Assembly: GCF_000422205.1 (NCBI RefSeq)
Contig: NZ_ATHV01000065.1
Location: 124,001 to 188,000 of the forward strand
Direction: 5' to 3'
Length of the DNA stretch: 64,000 bases
Source: Desulfovibrio sp. X2
GTDB lineage: Bacteria > Desulfobacterota > Desulfovibrionia > Desulfovibrionales > Desulfovibrionaceae
Below the pieces are notes generated by a model, which was given only the letters and a program-made list of their open reading frames with translations, did no database searches and was not told the origin of the DNA. Position 1 is the first letter of the stretch. Each line of letters opens with the position of its first letter. A program made the translations under genes and the position numbers. Positions 16,171 through 26,200 of the stretch are shown one piece after another.

Positions 16171-18855
16171 ATGAAACAGATCATCTGTAATAGTGCGGGA
16201 GCGCTCATTGCCCGCATGCCCAGACCCGTTGCCCAGCACGGCCAGGTCTTGGTGCACGTGCGCTATTCCATGGTCAGCGTCGGCACGGAGTTGGCGTCGC
16301 TTAGGCCCGCTCCGCACCCGACACTGTCGGTCCGTGACCAAGTCAAGAATGCGACGAGCCTCGCCAGCCATTATCTGGGAAAGGCCATCCGCCATCCGGA
16401 CAAAGCGTTGCGCAAGATGAAGAGCATCGCCGAGCGCCAGCTTCACCGTGCCCGCGAGCGGCTGCATCCTCCAGCCGAGGCGCGCCGTCCCGCTCCGGAC
16501 AGCATGGCCTGGGTCGCCAACAACGCGCGAAGCTTCGAAAATGCCTCGGGTCGCTTGGCAATGCGCTTGACCTCGGACACAAGCGAATTCGGCTACCAGG
16601 CGACACTCGGGCCGGTGACCATCCCCGAGGGTTTCTGGCCGCTCGTCCAACTGCGGGGCACTCTTCGCGGCGGAGAGGTCGGCATGGGCATCACGGACGG
16701 AGTGGGCTCGGCCTGGCTGACCACCAAGACCTACCCCCAGGGAACATTCTCCGACGAGTTGGCCTGTCCGGCGGCCACTGGCTCCTTCAAGCTCATCGTG
16801 AGCAATGTCGGCAGCCGGGCGAGCGTGGAGCTCGACCTCGACGAGGTGGAGATATCCTTCCTGCCCCGCGACGACGCGAACCGCTATCATGCGGACACGG
16901 ACGACACCGGTTGGAACGTCGGCTATTCCGCGGCCGGCGAGGTGGTGGCCTGCGGCCTCGGCGTGACGGGATTCGCAGTGGGCGACGTTGTTGCCTGCTG
17001 CGGAGCAGGCATCGCCAACCATGCGGAATACATAAGCGTCCCCCAGAATCTCGCCTGCCGCCTGCCCGCTGGCTGCGCGCTCCGCGAAGCCGCCACCGCC
17101 ACGGTCGGATCGATCGCCCTGCAGGGCGTGCGGCGCGCCGCGCCGTCACTGGGCGAGCGCATTGCGGTCATCGGGCTCGGGCTCATCGGACAGATGACGG
17201 CCCAACTGCTTACCGCGAGCGGCTGCACGGTCCTCGGCATGGACCTCGACTCCTCCCGCGTGGAGCGGGCGAAGGCCCTGGGCATGAGCGGCGGGGCAAG
17301 CAGCCCGGAGGAATTTCAGAAGCTGGTGCTTCAATCGACGTCCGGTGTCGGTCCGGACAAAGTCGTCATCACTGCGGCCACGAAATCGAACGCGCCGCTG
17401 AACCTCGCCATGCAGATCGTTCGCGAGAAGGGCACCGTGGTCATCGTGGGTGATGTCGGGCTCTGCCCCGAGCGTCCGGCATTCTACCGCAAGGAAGTCA
17501 ACCTGCTCATGAGCACCTCCTACGGGGCCGGCCGCTATGACCGGAGCTACGAAGCCGAAGGACGGGACTACCCCCTGCCCTTCGCCCGCTGGACCATCAA
17601 ACGGAACATGCAGGCCTTTCTGGAACAGATAGCCGCCGGTCGCCTCTCCATAGACAAGCTCATCGATCGTGAGGTCGACGTGACCCAGGCGCCCGCGGCA
17701 TACAAGGAGCTGGCCGAGGCCGAAGGGCCGTTGCCGCTCGGCGTCCTGCTGCGCTATCCGTCGCAGGCCGAGGAGGACGAGCCCGTCATCACCTTGCGCG
17801 GCCACCGTCCCCTGACAGATGCGCCGGTCAAATACGCCCTGGTCGGCGCCGGCGCCTTCGGCACGTCCATGCTGGCGCCGCAAATGGCCCGACACCCGAA
17901 AATCTTCCAGCAGGCCGGCGTGGTCAGCGCGGATGCCGTCCGCGGCGGCAACTACGCCAGGGCGCAGGGCGTGCCTTATCTCGGTTCCGATCCGGCGGCC
18001 ATGGCAGCCCGTGAAGACATCGATCTCCTGGTCGTGGCCACGCGCCACGACCAGCACGCCCGGACCGTTATAGCGGCCCTTGCGGCCGGCAAGCACGTCT
18101 TCGTGGAAAAACCCCTGGCCACGACCTGGGACGAACTGCGGCTCGTCGACGAGGCATGGAGGCAAAGCCGCGCCCTCGCGAACCCTCCCCTGGTCATGGT
18201 GGGCTTCAATCGCCGCTTCTCACCGGCCGTTCAGGCCCTGCAGGCGGCTCTGGCCGGCCGATCCGGGCCGCTCCAGATCCTCTATCGCCTGAACGGCGGA
18301 TTCATTGCGGCGTCGCATTGGATCCAGACCTCAGAAGGCGGCGGGCGCAACATAGGCGAGGCCTGCCACATGTACGACGTCTTCCGGGCATTGAGCGGCG
18401 CGCCGGTGTGCTCCATCCAGGCCGCGGCCGTCGCTCCGAACGGAACCCGCCTGCAGAACGACAATTTTTCGGCCTGCCTGACATACGACGACGGTTCCCA
18501 ATCCACGCTGACGTACACGGCGCTCGGCCCCAAGGCCGGACTGCCCAAGGAGCGCATCGAGATCTTCTGCGACGGCGAGGCCTATGTCATCGACGACTAC
18601 CGGAAACTCACGCGGTGTTCGGACGGCTCGATCCTCTGGGAAGGCGACGTGGACAAGGGCCACGCCCGGGAACTCGCCCTGCTGGGAGATGCCTTGACGT
18701 CCAGCGGCGAGGCTCCCATTCCTTTCGACGAGATTGTGGAGACGACAGCGGTATCATTGCATATAGAGGATATCCTCCACGGCCGCGCCACCGCATGGGA
18801 AGACGCCACCGAGGAATGCCCCCCCGTCGATGAGGGAGAGAGGCATTTGGCATAG
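16171..18855 (+). CDS. Bi-domain oxidoreductase: zinc-type alcohol dehydrogenase + Gfo/Idh/MocA, with inserted beta-rich domain
   Basis: The 894-residue protein joins two NAD(P)-dependent oxidoreductases. Residues 1 to about 107 and 227 to about 530 form a medium-chain dehydrogenase (GYSAAGEVV, nucleotide motif GLGLIG). Residues from about 551 form a Gfo/Idh/MocA domain (VGAGAFG, then HVFVEKPLA and GFNRRFSP). Between them, residues about 108-226 are an extra beta-rich block (GEVGMGITD..G.AWL) not found in its paralogue at 32083. This fusion type is common in polysaccharide loci beside heparinase-like proteins and asparagine synthases. It presumably acts on a nucleotide sugar or a carrier-linked sugar, but the reaction is unknown. 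It opens the glycan locus after a 2.3 kb gap. The ATG has only a weak ribosome site. Confidence 0.82.
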   Translation: MKQIICNSAGALIARMPRPVAQHGQVLVHVRYSMVSVGTELASLRPAPHPTLSVRDQVKNATSLASHYLGKAIRHPDKALRKMKSIAERQLHRARERLHPPAEARRPAPDSMAWVANNARSFENASGRLAMRLTSDTSEFGYQATLGPVTIPEGFWPLVQLRGTLRGGEVGMGITDGVGSAWLTTKTYPQGTFSDELACPAATGSFKLIVSNVGSRASVELDLDEVEISFLPRDDANRYHADTDDTGWNVGYSAAGEVVACGLGVTGFAVGDVVACCGAGIANHAEYISVPQNLACRLPAGCALREAATATVGSIALQGVRRAAPSLGERIAVIGLGLIGQMTAQLLTASGCTVLGMDLDSSRVERAKALGMSGGASSPEEFQKLVLQSTSGVGPDKVVITAATKSNAPLNLAMQIVREKGTVVIVGDVGLCPERPAFYRKEVNLLMSTSYGAGRYDRSYEAEGRDYPLPFARWTIKRNMQAFLEQIAAGRLSIDKLIDREVDVTQAPAAYKELAEAEGPLPLGVLLRYPSQAEEDEPVITLRGHRPLTDAPVKYALVGAGAFGTSMLAPQMARHPKIFQQAGVVSADAVRGGNYARAQGVPYLGSDPAAMAAREDIDLLVVATRHDQHARTVIAALAAGKHVFVEKPLATTWDELRLVDEAWRQSRALANPPLVMVGFNRRFSPAVQALQAALAGRSGPLQILYRLNGGFIAASHWIQTSEGGGRNIGEACHMYDVFRALSGAPVCSIQAAAVAPNGTRLQNDNFSACLTYDDGSQSTLTYTALGPKAGLPKERIEIFCDGEAYVIDDYRKLTRCSDGSILWEGDVDKGHARELALLGDALTSSGEAPIPFDEIVETTAVSLHIEDILHGRATAWEDATEECPPVDEGERHLA

Positions 18856-18894
18856 CGACCTGAACAGAGCAAAAGTCGACAGCCTGGGAAATTG

Positions 18895-21339
18895 ATGTCG
18901 GTTCTAATTCGTCACTCCGTGCGCCGCATGAGGAAAGCCGGCGGTTTTTGCCTCAGGGGAACGCGTCGGCTCCTGTGCGGACTCATTCCGGAGTTGGTGC
19001 AAAGCCGCATCAGGCAGTACCGTCGGAAGCAGCGTCAGAACACGGCCAGGGCTCTGCTGAAGCGCCTGGTCTCCGAAGGAAAACCGTCTCCCGTGCCCTT
19101 CGACATGGAGAGGCAAGGAGCCCTGCGGCTGGACGCTCCCGGAGCCTACCTGCGGCTCGACTACTGGGCCAGGATCAGTTCGGGAGGCAGCTACGGCCAC
19201 ACCTGCTACGTGGCCCACGAGTTGAACAGGGCCCGCCCCGGCCTTACCTGCTACATGGCCCATGGCTATGATCTGCTCGCGACGCTTGGCGTGCAGCAGG
19301 AAATCGTCCCGGTGCAGCATCCCACCTGCTCGGCGCTGGATTTGCTGACCCAGGGGTTCTCCGTTCTCCCCTGGCTCGAGAGCGCCCTGACCCAAAAGCG
19401 CCCCTCCTTCATCTACGAGCGCATCGTCCTGGGCAACCCCTGCGGCGCGCTCCTCAGCAAGCGACTCCATATCCCTTACATCGTCGAGTACAACGGTTCT
19501 GAATTCGAGATGAGCCGCAGCTTCGGCTCCGGTCCCATGGAGATGGAGCAGGAGCTGCAACAGGTCGAAGACTGGGCGCTCAGGCAGGCCACGGTCATAA
19601 CGGTTGTCTCGGACATCATCCGCGACGGTCTCGTCGCTCAGGGCATCCCGCCCGAACGCATCCTGGTCAACCCGAACGGGGTGGACACCGAGGCCTACCG
19701 CCCGGCGACGACGGCGGAGAAGGCGGCCGAGCGTGCGTCACTTGGTTTTTCGCCCGAGGACAGGGTGATCTGCTTTTCCGGCACTTTCGGAGGATGGCAC
19801 GGCGTGGACGTCCTCGCAGCGGGCATGCCCCGGATTCTCGCCCGTTCCCCGCGCGCCCGCTTCCTGCTCATCGGTGATGGGAACTTCCGCCACCTCGTCG
19901 ATGAAGCCATTGCCACGCACGGCCTGCGGGACAAAGTCACATGCACCGGCCGCGTGCCGCAGGCGGAGGGCGCGCGGCTTTACCGGGCGGCGGACATCTT
20001 CGTCTCTCCGCACTCGCGCAACATGGCCTCCACCCCCTTCTTCGGCTCACCTACCAAGCTTTTCGAATACATGGGCATGGGCGGAGGCATCGTCGCCTCC
20101 GACCTGGAACAGATCGGGCAAGTGTTGCGCCCGGCCTTCCTGCACACGGAGATCTCCGCGTCGCCAGACGTTGCCGACGAGCGGGCGGTCCTCTGTCCCC
20201 CTGGGGATGTGGCGGCATTCGTCGACGCAGTCTGCGCCCTGGCGGAAAATCCGGCGCTGAGCGAAGCCCTGGGCAGAAACGCCCGCGCAGCCGCAGCCGG
20301 GGAGTTCAGCTGGGAGCGTCATGTGACCCGCCTCTGGCGTTTCGCCGGAGGCGACGCCGACGCGTCGTGGGAACATCCCTCCCCTGCCCGGCAGCCCGCG
20401 TCGCAGGCCTCCTCCGAAGCGCCAATGTCCGCCTCTTCCGTCGATCCCGCCACGTCATCCGCGACAACCGCGACGACCGCCCCAGACACGAGGCGGACAG
20501 AGTGTCCTGGTGAAGAGGCCATGGACGGCATCGCGCGGCGGCACGCTCAGGACCAGTGGAACACCAATCCTTGCGGTGCGCTGGGGCAGGTGGATTGCGA
20601 GAGTCTCGACTATTTCCTCGCTGTGGAGCGGGCGCGCTATGCGGAGCAGGACTGGATGCGCAGCGTGGTCCCCTTTGCCGACTTCGCGGGCAAGGAGGTC
20701 CTCGAGATCGGCGTCGGCCACGGCACGGACTTGGTGCAATTCGCGGCTCATGGAGCGCATTGCCACGGCATCGACATCACCGATCGCCACATGGAACTCA
20801 CGCGACGCAACTTCGCCCTACGAGGCTACGACGTGGACATCCGCAGGTCCGACGCCACGCGAATCTGCCATCCGGACGCATCGTTCGACTGCGTATACAG
20901 CTTCGGCGTCATCCACCACATTCCGGAGGCGGATACCGTCTTCGCCGAGTGCCTGCGGGTCCTCAAGCCCGGCGGGGTGCTGTTCGTGGGTATGTACAAT
21001 TTCTGGTCGGTCTACCATTTCGTCTCCAAGCTCTGGTACAACGGCATCCGCCAGGGCAATCTCCGTCGACTCGGATACGACGGCCTCCTGGCGACAATCG
21101 AATCAGGAGCGGACGGCATCGACATCAAGCCCTACGTCAAACTGTACAGCCGCGCTGAACTGGCACGGAGAATCCGCAAGGCGGGTTTCCGCATCGAACT
21201 TTCAGGCGGCGCGCAACTCAAGCCCTCGCACTTTTTCGCCCCCGGTCCGTGCATTGAACGCTGCTGGCCGCTTATCAAGCGCATGGAACGGCATTGGGGA
21301 TGGTATGTCTATGCCATGGGACGCAAGGACAGCCAATGA
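18895..21339 (+). CDS. Glycosyltransferase family 4 fused to a SAM-dependent methyltransferase
   Basis: The N-terminal part (about residues 60-490) is a GT-B glycosyltransferase of family 4. EYNGSEFE, the ILVNPNGVD hinge, FSGTFGGWHG and FGSPTKLFEYMGMG (donor-sugar site) are all visible. A low-complexity Ala/Ser/Pro/Thr linker (about 500-545) joins it to a class I methyltransferase (about 565-814) with EIGVGHGTDL as motif I and FGVIHHIPEAD and LKPGG further on. The fusion suggests that a sugar is transferred and then methylated, perhaps as a chain-capping step in the export pathway encoded next. TTG at 18892 directly precedes the ATG used here; no strong ribosome site decides between them. The GT half is related to the protein at 40396. 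Confidence 0.85.
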   Translation: MSVLIRHSVRRMRKAGGFCLRGTRRLLCGLIPELVQSRIRQYRRKQRQNTARALLKRLVSEGKPSPVPFDMERQGALRLDAPGAYLRLDYWARISSGGSYGHTCYVAHELNRARPGLTCYMAHGYDLLATLGVQQEIVPVQHPTCSALDLLTQGFSVLPWLESALTQKRPSFIYERIVLGNPCGALLSKRLHIPYIVEYNGSEFEMSRSFGSGPMEMEQELQQVEDWALRQATVITVVSDIIRDGLVAQGIPPERILVNPNGVDTEAYRPATTAEKAAERASLGFSPEDRVICFSGTFGGWHGVDVLAAGMPRILARSPRARFLLIGDGNFRHLVDEAIATHGLRDKVTCTGRVPQAEGARLYRAADIFVSPHSRNMASTPFFGSPTKLFEYMGMGGGIVASDLEQIGQVLRPAFLHTEISASPDVADERAVLCPPGDVAAFVDAVCALAENPALSEALGRNARAAAAGEFSWERHVTRLWRFAGGDADASWEHPSPARQPASQASSEAPMSASSVDPATSSATTATTAPDTRRTECPGEEAMDGIARRHAQDQWNTNPCGALGQVDCESLDYFLAVERARYAEQDWMRSVVPFADFAGKEVLEIGVGHGTDLVQFAAHGAHCHGIDITDRHMELTRRNFALRGYDVDIRRSDATRICHPDASFDCVYSFGVIHHIPEADTVFAECLRVLKPGGVLFVGMYNFWSVYHFVSKLWYNGIRQGNLRRLGYDGLLATIESGADGIDIKPYVKLYSRAELARRIRKAGFRIELSGGAQLKPSHFFAPGPCIERCWPLIKRMERHWGWYVYAMGRKDSQ

Positions 21340-21455
21340 GACCCAGTCGACTTTTCCCGCGTGAGCCCGTCACGCCATTTACGATTTCCGGCAATACGCC
21401 CTGCTCATGTCCGATAGCCGCGGACGGCGTCGAGAGATGATCGAGAAGGAAGGCA

Positions 21456-23231
21456 ATGCACCCCACTGATGTCGCCATACGCGCCGAAAACCTGAGCAAG
21501 GTGTACAAGCTCTACTCCAGCCCCTTTCAATTGCTTGTGGACAAGCTGGGCCTGGGACGTTTCCTGCGCCAAGCGCCTGGGCAGCATGCCGCCCTGAACA
21601 GCGTCAGCCTCGACATCCGTCGAGGCGAAAAAGTGGCCATCATCGGCCGCAACGGGGCCGGAAAAAGCACCTTCCTGAAGCTGGTCAGCGGGGTCAGCGA
21701 ACCCAGCTCGGGCACACTGGACGTGAATGGCAAGATACACGCCCTCCTGTCCATAGGGAGCGGATTTCACCAGGATTTCACGGGGCGGCAGAACGTCTAC
21801 GCCTATCTCGCCAACCAGGGTGTCGCCGGCAAGGAAGCGGACTCCATGGTCGAGGAAATCATCGAGTTCGCGGAAATCGAGGATTACATAGACCAGCCGC
21901 TTCGCACCTACTCCACGGGCATGGGCGTACGGCTCATGTTCGCCGCCTCCACGGTCGTCGTCCCGGACATCCTCATTCTCGACGAGGTGCTTGGGGTGGG
22001 CGACGCCTACTTCGCCCAGAAAAGCTATGACCGCATGCAGGACATGGCGCGAAAACAGGGCACGACACTGCTGATGGTCACCCATGACATCTACTCGGCC
22101 ATCAGACTGTGCGAGCGGGTAGTCTGGATCGACCGTGGGCGGGTGATCATGGATGGCAAGTCCAAGGAGGTCGTCGCAGCATACGAAAACTCCGTGAAGC
22201 TGCAGGAGGAAGAACGACTCAGGATCAAAAGCCTGCGGAAAAAGGTTGCTCCGGCCCCCTTGTCGCCCGGAGGGACAGCGGCGACACAGGGCCCGCTGTC
22301 AGGACCCACGGTGCTCGTGGAGATCAAGCCGGGCAACGGGATGTATTTCGAAGCGCCGTTCGCGCTGTCGGAAGTAGCCCTGTTCGCCGGGGAAGAGCGC
22401 ATCGCCGTCTGGGAAGCAGATGCCGCGGAGGCGGAACAGGCCCTGATCGCGGAAGGCTCGCAGTGGGGCGGGCTGGTCGAGGAGAACGGCGTGCGGGCCG
22501 TGCGGGTGAAAGACCACGGAAATATTTTCCAGAAAGCTGCACTCGCGCTTTCCTTGGAGAGCGGCTCGGTTCCCTCCGACACTCCCCTGCGCCTCGGCCT
22601 CGCGGTGACAGCCCCTCGTCCGGTCAGCATCACGACGAACCTCCGAGCGGATGGCATATTCTTGAGTTCCGTTCCCACCGAAGCGGGCAAACTTTCGGGA
22701 CATCGAGAGCAGATGCTCTTCGACCTCCAACCGGATGAAGCGCAGGTCAGTGACGGGAAAAACACCGGATTTGCCGGGACTGCGGATATCGTTCTGCACG
22801 AGATCAAACTCGTGCAGAACGGACGGCAAACTCTCGTATGCGAATCAGGAGTACCCTTCGAGATTCACGCCGAATATGAAATAAAGAATCCCGACTTGGC
22901 GAAAGAATTCGAACTCCTCGTTGGCATCCATGCCGATGGGGTTCGAGAGATTTGCCGTGTCTTTGCCGGTCACCAGCGGACACCCGAGAGGAAACTGGGA
23001 AAACTGTCGATCCCGATGAGCGACATCAGCCTCGGGAACGGAGAATATTCTCTGTCTATCGCAGTAGCAAAATCGGGCTATTATGAAGACGAACGAGAGA
23101 TATTTTACAGCATAAACCATGATTTGTACTGCTGCTATATTCGCCATATAAACACGACAATGATCGGGAGCAGCACTTTTCTCAAGAACCCTGTTTTGGT
23201 TTACCGTGCCAACATAATATCCGATCAATAG
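21456..23231 (+). CDS. wzt: Polysaccharide ABC exporter ATP-binding protein Wzt
   Basis: Wzt powers export of an undecaprenyl-linked polysaccharide across the inner membrane with the permease Wzm. The 591-residue protein begins with an ABC domain: Walker A GRNGAGKST at 64-72, signature YSTGM, Walker B ILILDE followed by VLGVGD. After about residue 270 a long middle region (about 280-440) precedes a Wzt C-terminal beta-sandwich (about 445-591), which in known systems recognises the modified chain end. It is longer than the roughly 400-450 residues of classical Wzt. Carbohydrate-binding Wzt usually goes with chain-end modification by methyl groups, and methyltransferases flank this gene. GAAGGAAGG precedes the ATG. 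The last third of the gene is more AT-rich than the first. Confidence 0.88.
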   Translation: MHPTDVAIRAENLSKVYKLYSSPFQLLVDKLGLGRFLRQAPGQHAALNSVSLDIRRGEKVAIIGRNGAGKSTFLKLVSGVSEPSSGTLDVNGKIHALLSIGSGFHQDFTGRQNVYAYLANQGVAGKEADSMVEEIIEFAEIEDYIDQPLRTYSTGMGVRLMFAASTVVVPDILILDEVLGVGDAYFAQKSYDRMQDMARKQGTTLLMVTHDIYSAIRLCERVVWIDRGRVIMDGKSKEVVAAYENSVKLQEEERLRIKSLRKKVAPAPLSPGGTAATQGPLSGPTVLVEIKPGNGMYFEAPFALSEVALFAGEERIAVWEADAAEAEQALIAEGSQWGGLVEENGVRAVRVKDHGNIFQKAALALSLESGSVPSDTPLRLGLAVTAPRPVSITTNLRADGIFLSSVPTEAGKLSGHREQMLFDLQPDEAQVSDGKNTGFAGTADIVLHEIKLVQNGRQTLVCESGVPFEIHAEYEIKNPDLAKEFELLVGIHADGVREICRVFAGHQRTPERKLGKLSIPMSDISLGNGEYSLSIAVAKSGYYEDEREIFYSINHDLYCCYIRHINTTMIGSSTFLKNPVLVYRANIISDQ

Positions 23232-23240
23232 GATAAGACG

Positions 23241-26200
23241 ATGATAGTTCTCGGCATAAATGGAGTTTCCGACATATTCCATGACGCATCCGCCACGATA
23301 GTCATTGATGGTTCTGTCATTGCATCCGTAGAAGAAGAAAGATTCAACAGGGTAAAGCATACAAATGGCATACCATTCAATGCCATCGATTTCTGTCTCA
23401 AAAAAGCAGGCGTCAAATTTTCTGAAATAGACTATGTCGGATATTATCTTCTTCCTGAATTGTTCATCAAAACATTCTATTGCGATGTAGTTGAAAATTA
23501 CGGTGGAGACGAGCCAAGCCTCACCTGCTATCTGACGGCTGGTGAGAGGATAAAAAACATCGAACGTGATTTGCGAAATCATTACAAGTGGGGAAGGCGC
23601 ACGAAATTCGAGAATGTGCCGCACCATCTGGCGCATGCGGCTTCAGCATTCTACACTTCAGGCTTTGATGAATCACTGGTCCTGACGATCGACGGATCAG
23701 GTGAGTTTGAATCCTCCGCTGTTTTTTACGGCAACTGGCCGCATCTCGAGAAGAAGCACGATTTCCTTGTCTATCCCTTTTCCCTTGGGTTCATTTACGC
23801 CCATTTCGCAGAGCACTTGGGCTTCCCCGGCATTTCCGGATCCGGCAAGCTCATGGGGCTAGCCGGTTTTGGCAAGCCCATCAACGGATTGCTTGACGAC
23901 GTCATCACGCTGACCAACGATCTCTACAGACCCATCGACATCGACCTGTCGTTCTTCAATTACCATATTACCGGGGCATCCTTTTCCGCAAAAGGACTGT
24001 CCAGATTCGGCGAGGCCCGGAGGAAGAGCGAGGGCTTCAGCCAATGGCACTACGATCTTGCCGCCACCATCCAGGAGGCGCTCGAAAAATCCATCGTCCA
24101 CCTCGTCAAAGCCACACACGAGCTCTACCCCGACGTTGAGCGGCTATGCACTTCTGGTGGAGTTTCGCTCAACATCTCGGCAAATCGCAAAATTCTCGAG
24201 CTTGGCGCCTTCAAGGAAGTGTATTTCACGCCCGCATCAAATGATGCCGGCACATCCCTGGGATGCGCGCAGGCGCTTTACCATGAGCATGGGGAGCCCA
24301 AAAGGCGCCACTTGTTTTCCGTATACACCGGCCCCGACATGACCTGTGATTTTGACATAGATGCGGCGCTCGACAAATACAAAGATGAAATCGAATGGGA
24401 AGTCCTGGGAGCCGACGTCGCCAACCATGCGGCGAAAACTCTGGCGAACGGCGGCATCATAGGCTGGGCACAAGGGCGCATGGAATGGGGGCCGCGAGCC
24501 CTCGGCGCCAGAAGCATCCTGGCGAATCCCCTGGTGCCGGACATAAAGGCCAGAATGGATAGAAATGTAAAAAAAAGGGAACCATTCCGTCCCTATGCAG
24601 CATCAGTACTCCAGGAAGAAGCGCACAAATGGTTCAAAATGCCGATAAGCAACTATATGCTCCTGGAGACAGATGTTCTGGATGACGTGAAGCACAAGAT
24701 CCCAGGTGTCGTACATGTCGATGGAACATGCCGCCCGCAATCCGTCAGCAAGGAGAGCAATCCAAAATATTACGACCTGCTGCTCAATTTTTTCCAAATA
24801 ACGGGATGCCCGCTTGTTCTCAATACATCTTTCAACATGCACGGAGAACCGATTGTCAACACTCCGGAAGAAATACTCCATGATCTGCTTATTTCAGGTC
24901 TCGATGCTGTATATATAAACGATGTCTGTGTTGTCAGGCGTCATCCCGAATGTCCCACTTCTGTTTTGCAACAAGAATATACTGATAAAAATGACTTGAG
25001 CATTAGCGAAGATATAACAACTCAAAATTCATCCGGACAGGCAACTGTCGCCCCTTCTCCTCGTAAGAAATATTCACCGGCCTGGTTTTCAGTTGCGAAT
25101 ATTGATTCGTGGCAAAAAGCGGTTCAGCTCTGGAAGGCGCATGGCCGAGAACTGCTATCCGAGCAACCGAAGCGACCCTGTCCCGCCTGCGCATGTGGAG
25201 ACTCCACTCCACTATTTCAGAGTTATGACGGACATGCCTACCACGTCTGCGCGAACTGCGGATGCTGGTTCGTTCCTTATCAGGTCGACGAGCATCTCTT
25301 CGCCCGCTTCTTCGTGCGCAATGAAGAAGCGGCGCGCCTGGCGCGGACCATGGCCAGGAACCGACTGGCTGTGGCGAACGACACGGACAGGGATCGCTTC
25401 GAAATGCTCCTGAACCGCCTCGAACCTTCCGAAGAATCGACGATCCTGGATATCGGCGCCAATGCGGGGCAGTTCGTGAGCTTTGCCCGGGAAAAAGGTT
25501 TTTCAGCTTTCGGCCTCGAGGCAGACCCTTACGCGCTCGAAGAGGCACGCCGTCTTGAACGTCCGGTTGTCTGCGATGCGGCGCAGCTTCCGGCCCAGTC
25601 CTACGACATGATATGTTTGTGGGAGACTCTCGAGCATGTCGCGGATCCCCATGCGCTTCTCCTTTTCGCGAAATCGAAGCTCGCGGATGGCGGCATCGTC
25701 GCACTGACGATGCCGAATCTGAACAATCTACAGCTTCAGCAAATGCGTGAGTCCAATCCGCACGCCCATGGTGGATACAACACGCCAGGGCATATCAATT
25801 TTTTTGGCATCAATCAGTTGCGAGTCCTGCTCGAACGAGTTGGACTCTCCGTTATATACTACGAGTCGATGTATTCTTCAGACTACGTCTTGCAGTATGG
25901 ATACCTCACCGGCCTCTGCAGAGGCGTACAGATTGGCCCAGTACAAGATTCAGAACGATATTTTGAGTATCCTGCAAGCATAGATGACATAGCACCCTAT
26001 TTGTATTCTCTCGAGCACCGCCACAAGACTGGCCCTATTCTCTTTTGCGTCGCGGGCCGTGTTGAAGACCAGCAGCGACACATTTCCATCGGCGAAAAAT
26101 TGAGAAAACACCATACCTTCGAGCTGCGTCGGCTGGGCTTCGCCAAGATCGAGCACAAGATCGCCATTCCATTCTCTGTCGCTTCCAACAGAAAGATTCA

